In this document: positions 13,824-19,352 of the stretch, in pieces
How the letters are laid out: each line of letters begins with the position of its first letter
Numbering within the stretch: position 1 is the first letter of the stretch
Source: Treponema sp.
GTDB lineage: Bacteria > Spirochaetota > Spirochaetia > Treponematales > Treponemataceae
Direction of reading: 5' to 3'
DNA length: 19,352 bases
NCBI GenBank assembly: GCA_016293915.1
Contig: JAEDCY010000045.1
Location: 1-19,352, forward strand
Notes under the pieces: model-generated
What the model was told of the DNA's origin: nothing
What the model saw: the letters and a program-made list of their open reading frames with translations, nothing else
The model's database searches: none
Translations under genes and position numbers: made by a program

Positions 13824-14657
13824 ATGAAAAAACTTCTTGCATTTGCTCTTTCAGCTGGTCTTAGTATCTCGCTTTTTGCAACGGATATCTTTACATACGT
13901 ACCTATTACAGACAATGTAAAAACCTACACAGAAACTGAATTTTCTATAGCATCCCGCTTTGGAACTTTATATAGAACTCCTAGTTCTAAGGTTATGCAT
14001 GTTTTTGATTCAAATGGCAAAGAAACATCATCTTCTGAGCTTACTCCTAAAGACGCTGTAATTAACACAATTAACTCTACTTATGATACTGAGGGAAATC
14101 TTGTTGAACAGCTTTGTACTAATGCTGATAACGAAGTTGTATGGAAAAACACTTTTGCCTATAAGAACGGGCTTAAAGTTGATTCTTCTGAGTTTGACAG
14201 AAAAGGTACTCTTTGTGCACGCACTATTTTTACTTATGATAATAATCTTCTTACTGATGAATCAAGCTATGACGGAGAAGGTGCTTTAATATGGAAAACA
14301 ATTTATAAATATGACGAGAACGGCCGCCTTCTTTCATTGAATGAATATAACCCTGACGGTTCTCTTAGCGAACTTTCATCATATAACTACACTGATTCTG
14401 GTTCTATTGATTCTGTTGCTAAATATGATGCTGATACAGGAAAGCAGACTTCTCTTGTATTCCGCTATGGTACAAACGGCGTTCTTAACGAAATTACAAC
14501 TTACAATTCTGATAAGCAGGTAATCAAAAGAACTCTTCTTAAATATGATGCAAAAGGAAATGTAAATAAGGTTTCTGAATATAATGTTGCTGAAAAGTTT
14601 GGAACAACTGTAAACGAACTTGTTAATATGTCAGAATACACTTTTGAGTATAACTAA
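13824..14657 (+). CDS. Secreted protein with YD-like repeats
   Basis: The 277-residue precursor has a signal peptide, MKKLLAFALSAGLSISLFA, likely cut after A19 with no lipobox Cys. From about residue 84 to 255 it consists of degenerate repeats of about 20-25 residues with the pattern YD-x-x-G-x-L, for example TYDTEGNLVE, YKYDENGRLLSLNEYNPDGS and KYDAKGNVNKVSEYN. This resembles YD/RHS repeats, which form beta-sheet shells, but no RHS toxin core is present. It is predicted to be periplasmic or exported; function is unknown. GGAGG at 13815-13819 lies 4 nt before the ATG at 13824, so the in-frame ATG at 13776 is not the start. The large inverted-repeat element begins right after the stop. Confidence 0.8.
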   Translation: MKKLLAFALSAGLSISLFATDIFTYVPITDNVKTYTETEFSIASRFGTLYRTPSSKVMHVFDSNGKETSSSELTPKDAVINTINSTYDTEGNLVEQLCTNADNEVVWKNTFAYKNGLKVDSSEFDRKGTLCARTIFTYDNNLLTDESSYDGEGALIWKTIYKYDENGRLLSLNEYNPDGSLSELSSYNYTDSGSIDSVAKYDADTGKQTSLVFRYGTNGVLNEITTYNSDKQVIKRTLLKYDAKGNVNKVSEYNVAEKFGTTVNELVNMSEYTFEYN

Positions 14658-14660
14658 ATA

Positions 14661-14842
14661 AAAAAAAATCTGGAGTGCTCCCGTGGAAAAAAGCATTCCA
14701 GGTTGCGGGCGAGCTAGTTTTTGTGTTAACAATCCTGCGGTTTTTGCAAGCAAAAATCCTCGGATTGTTTTCGATGGCTAAGCGCCAAAACTCCTCGATG
14801 CAACCTGATATGTTTTTTCCACTCCGCACTCCAGATTTTTTT
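14661..14842. repeat. 182-bp imperfect inverted-repeat element
   Basis: Perfect 16-bp ends (14662-14677 and 14827-14842, AAAAAAATCTGGAGTG and its complement) continue inward through GTGGAAAAAA (14683-14692) and TTTTTTCCAC (14813-14822), AGGTTGC and GCAACCT, to a central hairpin of AACAATCC (14728-14735) and GGATTGTT (14762-14769). Most of the element can fold into one long interrupted hairpin. It lies between convergent genes. The T-rich end could also act as a terminator for either gene. A MITE-like element or an unusual structured terminator are both possible; no target duplication is evident. Confidence 0.7.
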
Positions 14843-14855
14843 AACGAATTCTATT

Positions 14856-14873
14856 AAAAATCAGATTGTCTGA
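14856..14873 (-). terminator. Weak terminator-like hairpin after rubrerythrin
   Basis: On the minus strand TCAGA, a 3-nt loop and TCTGA are followed by TTTTT, only 4 bp after the rubrerythrin stop. The 5-bp stem is weak. Confidence 0.3.
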
Positions 14874-14877
14874 CATA

Positions 14878-15414
14878 TCAATAGTTCTGTGCTTCGATCT
14901 GGAAATATGCCTGTGGGTGTGCACAAACAGGGCATACCTTTGGAGCTTCTTTTCCAATTACAATGTGACCGCAGTTGCGGCACTGCCAGATAGCATCTCC
15001 ATCGCTTGAGAATACAATCTTATCTTCCATATTCTTAAGAAGTTTGCGGTAACGCTCTTCGTGGTGCTTTTCGATTGCTGCTACACCTTCAAAGAGTTTT
15101 GCAATGTGTTCAAAACCTTCTTCGCGGGCTGTTTTGGCAAAACCATCGTACATATCTGTCCATTCATAGTTTTCGCCGTCTGCAGCAGCTTTGAGGTTTT
15201 CTTCTGTAGTTCCTACACCGCCGTTTAAGAGTTTGTACCACAGTTTTGCATGCTCTTTTTCGTTGTCTGCTGTTTCAAGGAAAATTGCAGCAATCTGTTC
15301 GTAGCCTTCTTTCTTTGCCTGACTTGCAAAATAAGTGTACTTATTGCGTGCCTGTGATTCACCTGCAAAAGCTGTCTGCAGATTCTTTTCGGTTTGTGTT
15401 CCTTTAATATCCAT
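14878..15414 (-). CDS. rbr: Rubrerythrin
   Basis: Rubrerythrin reduces hydrogen peroxide in anaerobes through a di-iron site and a rubredoxin-type iron. The 178-residue protein has a four-helix di-iron domain with E19 (AGESQARNKY), E52 and H55 (DNEKEHAKLW), a second-half Glu at about 98, and E115 and H118 (AIEKHHEERY). The C-terminal rubredoxin-like domain has C145-x-x-C148 and C161-x-x-C164. All expected ligands are present and the length is normal. GGAG lies 8 nt upstream of the ATG at 15414. The gene is a single unit with its own promoter and points to an anaerobic or microaerophilic host facing oxygen stress. Confidence 0.96.
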   Translation of the reverse strand: MDIKGTQTEKNLQTAFAGESQARNKYTYFASQAKKEGYEQIAAIFLETADNEKEHAKLWYKLLNGGVGTTEENLKAAADGENYEWTDMYDGFAKTAREEGFEHIAKLFEGVAAIEKHHEERYRKLLKNMEDKIVFSSDGDAIWQCRNCGHIVIGKEAPKVCPVCAHPQAYFQIEAQNY

Positions 15415-15447
15415 AGTTTTTGCTCCTATAAATAATTTAATATTAGA

Positions 15448-15476
15448 AATATAATCGAAAAATATAAGAATGTAAA
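15448..15476 (-). promoter_or_regulatory. Promoter of rubrerythrin
   Basis: On the minus strand TTTACA (15476-15471) is 17 bp from TATATT (15453-15448), giving a leader of about 27 nt that contains the GGAG site. No obvious regulator site is seen. Confidence 0.5.
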
Positions 15477-15506
15477 TGAAAAAAAGTGTTATATGTTAGA
15501 TCATCT

Positions 15507-15634
15507 GTCGGGCTAGGGCATGGAGCGGTGGCGAAGCCAGCGACCGCAGGGGGCGGCGGCCATAGGCCGGCGCAACCGAGGACGCCGAGGGTACCGAGCC
15601 GCGGAACGCCCGACCGGCTGGCGCAGCCAGCCGG
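15507..15634. repeat. GC-rich element with multiple potential hairpins
   Basis: A sharply bounded GC-rich block in AT-rich DNA. GTCGGGC (15507-15513) can pair with GCCCGAC (15608-15614), closing a region with smaller hairpins: GCGGT/ACCGC with an inner TGGC/GCCA (15525-15547) and CGGCC/GGCCG (15557-15569). CCGAG recurs at 15576, 15585 and 15594, a 9-bp period. A perfect 9-bp stem with a GCA loop (15614-15622 and 15626-15634) closes the 3' side. An open frame crosses it but does not look like protein. The orientation is undecided. It may be a dispersed repeat or a structured RNA. Confidence 0.55.
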
Positions 15635-15708
15635 GAGCCTCCAAAATGAGAAAAAGCACTTGAAAACTGACTTATAATGTTTTACCATATAATATTGAGA
15701 GGAAACGT

Positions 15709-17064
15709 ATGAAAACTATAGGTATCAAACTCGCAGACGGCTCTTTTTACCCGGTTTTAGAGGATAATACTCCTTCTGAAAAGAAACTGGAATTAACAAC
15801 TGCTCACAATAATCAGACAAAGGTTATGGTAGATTTGTACCGTTCCGCTACCTGTTCAATGGATGATGCCGAATATGTTGATTCTCTGCAGATTGAAAAC
15901 CTGGTTGCCCGTCCAAATGGTGAGGCTGATATAAAGTTTACAATTTCTCTCGATGAAGATAATCAGCTTTCTGCTAAAATTGTAGACAGCGAAACTGGTA
16001 ACGAAAGCAATACAACTATAACTCTTGTTTCCCGTACACTTGAAGAACGACTTGTTACAGATGAATATGGAATTAATGATTCAAATTCGAACAAAGCGAG
16101 TGCGGTTGCTGCTGGTGCAGTAGCTGCAGGCGGTCTTCTTGCAGCTGCTGCGGCTATGCGTGAAAAAGTAAAAGATGAAACAGAAGTTGAAGAAGAACCT
16201 GTTGTAGAAAATGTTGATGACGGGGTTCCTTTTGGTGACGAAACTTTGGTTGAAGAAGCTGCTGTGGAAGAAAGTGTTTCAAATGAAGAGATTCCTGCAG
16301 ATGAGACAATTATTGATAAAACATTCGCCGATGAAGCTCTTGCAGATGATACAATAACTGAAGATAATTCCGGTTTACCAGATATGGACTTTGACATTCC
16401 AGATGACAATACAGAAACAGAAACTCCAGAAATGCCAGATGATTTCTTTAATACTGATGATCTGGATAATACTGAGGAAAGGCAAGAAACTATGAAAGAC
16501 CCTACTTTTGATTCTGTCTCTCCTGCAGCAGGTGGACTCAACTTCGATGGTCTTTATGATGAAGAAACAGAACGTGGAACTCCTGCAGAAAATGGTGCAG
16601 ATGAGGTTAAGAAAAAGACTAAGGTTCCTGTTATAATCTGTATTATATGTGCAATTATCTGTATTATTGCAACACTTTTGATTTTGTTTATTATTCCTTC
16701 AAAATATAATCTTATTACAAAGAAGCATGCTAAAGAGGCTGGAACAACTGTTGCTATTGAAGAGCCGGCTCCAGAAGCAGAACCTGTTCCTGAGCCTGAA
16801 CCGGAGCCTGTAGTTCCTGAAGCAAAAGAAGATGAAATTATCATCATAGAAAAGGCTGAAGAAGTTGTTCCTGCGCAGCCTCCTGTTGCAGAAGAAAAGC
16901 CTAAGAATATCACTTACAAAATTAAGTGGGGCGACACTCTCTGGGATATTGCTGATACTTATTATAAGAATCCATGGAAATACAAATATATTGCCCGCTA
17001 TAACGGCATAAAGAATCCTGATTATATTATTTCTGGAACAAAGATTGTAATTCCGGCCGAGTAG
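15709..17064 (+). CDS. LysM-domain membrane protein
   Basis: The 451-residue protein has an N-terminal soluble region (1-125), an Ala/Gly-rich stretch around 130-150, a long acidic region (about 155-300), one strong membrane helix at about 305-330 (VPVIICIICAIICIIATLLI), a Pro/Glu-rich spacer (about 345-372) and a C-terminal LysM domain (about 402-450: KIKWGDTLWDIADTYYKNPW to ISGTKIVIPAE). LysM binds peptidoglycan, so the C-terminus is probably periplasmic and the acidic part cytoplasmic. It may tether or sense the wall. GAGG lies 7 nt before the ATG at 15709. The lytic transglycosylase gene follows after 7 bp, a clear operon. No homologue with known function is recognised. Confidence 0.85.
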   Translation: MKTIGIKLADGSFYPVLEDNTPSEKKLELTTAHNNQTKVMVDLYRSATCSMDDAEYVDSLQIENLVARPNGEADIKFTISLDEDNQLSAKIVDSETGNESNTTITLVSRTLEERLVTDEYGINDSNSNKASAVAAGAVAAGGLLAAAAAMREKVKDETEVEEEPVVENVDDGVPFGDETLVEEAAVEESVSNEEIPADETIIDKTFADEALADDTITEDNSGLPDMDFDIPDDNTETETPEMPDDFFNTDDLDNTEERQETMKDPTFDSVSPAAGGLNFDGLYDEETERGTPAENGADEVKKKTKVPVIICIICAIICIIATLLILFIIPSKYNLITKKHAKEAGTTVAIEEPAPEAEPVPEPEPEPVVPEAKEDEIIIIEKAEEVVPAQPPVAEEKPKNITYKIKWGDTLWDIADTYYKNPWKYKYIARYNGIKNPDYIISGTKIVIPAE

Positions 17065-17071
17065 GAGACAA

Positions 17072-19297
17072 ATGCACTCTACTGAGCTTCTGCGCGGTCT
17101 TCCGGATTTTCGACGTCTCACAATTAATCTTCTGGTCTCTTTTCTTATGCTCAGCGCAGTGTCGTGTAAAGCCGCGGCTTTGCCTGAAGGGCAGAAGAAG
17201 TTTGGCAGCGATGCCGACTATTTTATTGGGCTGCGGCTTCTGCAGGAAGGTAACGAGAACGCTGCCCGCGAAAAATTCAAGCACTGCATAAAAAAGGGAA
17301 CATCGCGCTGCGCGCAAAAGAGCGCCGAGCTTCTCTGTACTTTCGGAAGTATTCAGGAGAAGAATGCCGCCGCGGAGACTTTGCTGAAGCTCTTCCCGGG
17401 CGATGAAGCGATTCTGATTGCTGCCCGCCAGTTCGCGGCCTCCGGAGAAATCAACAAGCTTATCGACTGTACAAGCGGTCTGGACTTTTCCACCGCAAAA
17501 AACGAAGTGATTCGACTCAGGCTTGAGGCAATGGGCCGACGCGGGGATTCGGCTTATGAGACGGAGGTGTACCGCTGGTTTACCGAATGCCCCCTTTCCA
17601 CCGAACACTACCAGTTTTACCGCGATTTTTATAAGCACCCTGATTTTGAAGGAGCTTATGAAAATCCAGATTCTGGAATAGCCGCAAATCTGTCTTTTAC
17701 ACCTGAGCAGTTTGCAATTCATTACCGTATCGAGTCTTATAAACGAAACTATTCCTACACTACCCACTGTGCTGCTGCTCTTACCGGCTATTTTGCCGAT
17801 GGAACTCTTGCTCCTGCACCACAGCTTGTTTCTGATTTTGGGAAAAACACTTTGTACGGCAGTATGGAATTTACGAAAAATGCGGTCTGGTTCAGTAAAC
17901 TGGCCCAGACTTATTCCGGAACTCCAGCTGAATTTTATTTCTGGTTTTATGCCGGAAGATTTTACCAAAAGGGAGGAATGTATTACCGCCAGAGCCGGCA
18001 GTGTTTTGAAGCTGCTATGGCGGCAGCCTCTATGGCAGGAAATACTTCTCAAAAAGACAATGCCCTCTGGTATCTTTTGAATACATCCTTAAATTTTTCG
18101 ATGGATTCAATAATTAATTCTATTGATGTGTATTCGCGCGAATGGACTGACTGTGAATATTTTGAAGATTTTTTTGAACAGCTGGTAACTGCCCTTCTGG
18201 CGGCTGGTCGCTGGAATGAGTTCGGTCATATTTACAAAGCAATTGATGGATACGCTTCCGACTTAACAACGGCACAATTTGCCTACCTTTACGGCCGCCT
18301 GATTCAGGAGGGTCTTGTTGAAGGAACAGAAGAAGAAGCAAAATCTGCTTTTGAGCGTGCCTGCCACGGCGGAAGTTCTGTTTATTACAAAACTCTTGCT
18401 GCCTACAGACTTGGGTTATGGACTAATCAGATTGAACTTCAAAAAATTCTTTGTGCACCAACTTGTGTAAAAGAATCTTCTTCTGCTGCTGCTTCATCTG
18501 CTTCATCTACGTCATCTGTTTCATCTGCGCCAGATACCGCACTTGAAAATCTACTGCTTGGTTACGCTTGTTTTGGTTATCCGGAATTGATTTATCCTGA
18601 ATGGCAGAAAACTCAGGGCCAGTCTATTTCTACTGAAACCAATTTTTATCTTGCTGATTTTCTTGCAAAATGCGCTGATTCTGAAAATCTGGAAAAGGAT
18701 TATTATGTTCAGTCTTTGCGAATTGCAGCACGTGCCCAGCGAAATGCCGGCTCCCGTATCAAGCGTGAAGAGCTTTCTCTGGTTTATCCGAATTTCTACA
18801 ATGACTTAGTTTCAAAATATTGCGAAGAATACAAAATCAGTGAATCTGTTATGTATGCTCTGATTCGCAGCGAAAGTTTTTTTGATGCTGATGTTATGAG
18901 TTCTGCTGGAGCTATTGGTCTTACCCAGCTTATGGAATTCACTGGAAGCGATATTGCCCGTCGCTTCAAAATGTCTTATTATTCTCTTACTGACCCGGAA
19001 ACAAATATCCGCTTTGGAACCTGGTATCTTGCAAATCTGATTTCGCGCTGCGACGATTCTCCTTTGCTGGGATTTTTCTCATACAATGCCGGAATTACTC
19101 GCGTTCGCCGCTGGCTTCAAAGCTCTCTTACTGAATTCGGAAAGAAAAGCAATATGCCTCTCGATCTTTTTCTTGAAACTGTTCCTTTTGCAGAAACCCG
19201 TGAATACGGCCGAAAACTTATTTCTGCAACAATTGCTTATGACTGGCTTGCTTCCCCTTCCCGCTTCCCGCAGACTGTAGAAGAATTACTCAAATAA
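17072..19297 (+). CDS. Lytic murein transglycosylase (Slt-type), probable lipoprotein
   Basis: This 741-residue enzyme cleaves peptidoglycan glycan strands to give anhydromuramyl ends. The C-terminal SLT domain (about 590-700) has the catalytic E601 in LIRSESFFDADVMS, then GAIGLTQLMEFTG and FFSYNAGITRVRRW. The large N-terminal part is helical and probably forms a TPR-like or Slt70-like superhelix. A Ser-rich linker is at about 467-490. The signal sequence ends in LSAVSC (Cys32), a relaxed lipobox of the kind spirochaetes use, so a lipid-anchored protein is likely. GGAG lies 4 nt before the ATG, 7 bp after the LysM stop. The first 580 bases are GC-richer, with a more C/G-ending codon use, than the rest. 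Confidence 0.92.
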   Translation: MHSTELLRGLPDFRRLTINLLVSFLMLSAVSCKAAALPEGQKKFGSDADYFIGLRLLQEGNENAAREKFKHCIKKGTSRCAQKSAELLCTFGSIQEKNAAAETLLKLFPGDEAILIAARQFAASGEINKLIDCTSGLDFSTAKNEVIRLRLEAMGRRGDSAYETEVYRWFTECPLSTEHYQFYRDFYKHPDFEGAYENPDSGIAANLSFTPEQFAIHYRIESYKRNYSYTTHCAAALTGYFADGTLAPAPQLVSDFGKNTLYGSMEFTKNAVWFSKLAQTYSGTPAEFYFWFYAGRFYQKGGMYYRQSRQCFEAAMAAASMAGNTSQKDNALWYLLNTSLNFSMDSIINSIDVYSREWTDCEYFEDFFEQLVTALLAAGRWNEFGHIYKAIDGYASDLTTAQFAYLYGRLIQEGLVEGTEEEAKSAFERACHGGSSVYYKTLAAYRLGLWTNQIELQKILCAPTCVKESSSAAASSASSTSSVSSAPDTALENLLLGYACFGYPELIYPEWQKTQGQSISTETNFYLADFLAKCADSENLEKDYYVQSLRIAARAQRNAGSRIKREELSLVYPNFYNDLVSKYCEEYKISESVMYALIRSESFFDADVMSSAGAIGLTQLMEFTGSDIARRFKMSYYSLTDPETNIRFGTWYLANLISRCDDSPLLGFFSYNAGITRVRRWLQSSLTEFGKKSNMPLDLFLETVPFAETREYGRKLISATIAYDWLASPSRFPQTVEELLK

Positions 19298-19322
19298 TTG
19301 TAACGGCGCTCGCGAAATGATA

Positions 19323-19349
19323 AAAATTCTAATTTAGTTTGAGAATTTT
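19323..19349 (+). terminator. Possible terminator hairpin after the transglycosylase gene
   Basis: AAAATTCT (19323-19330) pairs with AGAATTTT (19342-19349) around an 11-nt loop, 25 bp after the stop. The stem is AT-rich and the window ends before any T-tract could be seen. Confidence 0.3.
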
Positions 19350-19352
19350 CTG

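Noticed and set aside
14675..14857. Short open frames on both strands inside the inverted-repeat element
   Set aside because: They follow from the palindromic structure, lack ribosome binding sites and resemble no protein.
15486..15677. Open frame across the GC-rich element (Pro/Gly/Arg-rich, 63 codons)
   Set aside because: No ribosome binding site, biased composition expected from GC-rich palindromes, and hairpin structure explains the sequence better.
15963..16541. Long minus-strand Ser-rich open frame opposite the LysM gene
   Set aside because: It mirrors the acidic Glu/Asp-rich codons on the plus strand and has low complexity; the plus frame has a ribosome binding site, a membrane helix and a LysM domain.
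17027..18052. 341-codon minus-strand open frame opposite the transglycosylase gene
   Set aside because: No recognisable domain or start signal; the plus strand encodes a clear Slt protein in the same place.

Overview
The window looks like chromosomal DNA from a spirochaete, most likely a gut or rumen Treponema. This rests on gene content (a stand-alone PTS Enzyme I, Der with a long charged N-terminal extension, a secreted YD-repeat-like protein, a LysM protein followed by a lipoprotein-type lytic transglycosylase), on AT-rich intergenic DNA, and on abundant GC-rich palindromic repeats. The assignment is inference. No rRNA, tRNA or CRISPR array was seen.

Left part (1-3900): the GC-rich tail of a possible gene cut by the window edge; an AT-rich stretch with a minus-strand terminator; a Phd-type antitoxin/PIN toxin (VapC) operon with its own promoter and a candidate operator; a convergent sodium:neurotransmitter-symporter family transporter; a degraded 3' remnant of a nuclease-like gene; and a DUF1113/CmpB-like membrane protein divergent from ptsI.

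Middle (3900-9700): ptsI (Enzyme I), der (ribosome-assembly GTPase), a small MerR-type regulator, a small GIY-YIG protein and an Rsm22-family methyltransferase, all on the plus strand. This block holds three pairs of REP-like palindromes. Every pair joins one 40-bp and one 37-bp element in inverted orientation. One pair supplies the der stop codon and abuts the merR ribosome binding site, and another lies in frame inside the Rsm22 gene. A 19-bp-period tandem array and several copies of a second, GTCATCCTGAAC-type palindrome surround the GIY-YIG gene.

Right part (9700-19352): a small four-helix membrane protein and a CrtI-like FAD oxidoreductase (minus), a divergent WecA/TagO-type phosphosugar transferase (plus), a uracil-DNA-glycosylase-superfamily protein (minus), a secreted YD-like repeat protein (plus), rubrerythrin (minus), and a two-gene cell-wall operon of a LysM membrane protein and a lytic transglycosylase (plus). 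A large inverted-repeat element (14661-14842) separates the convergent YD-repeat and rubrerythrin genes. A GC-rich element with several potential hairpins (15507-15634) sits upstream of the LysM gene.

A recurring regulatory theme is that four genes (ptsI, the DUF1113 gene, the FAD oxidoreductase and the WecA-like gene) have well-formed -10 boxes only 7-9 nt before the start codon and no Shine-Dalgarno sequence, which predicts leaderless or near-leaderless mRNAs. Neighbouring genes have ordinary GGAG sites.
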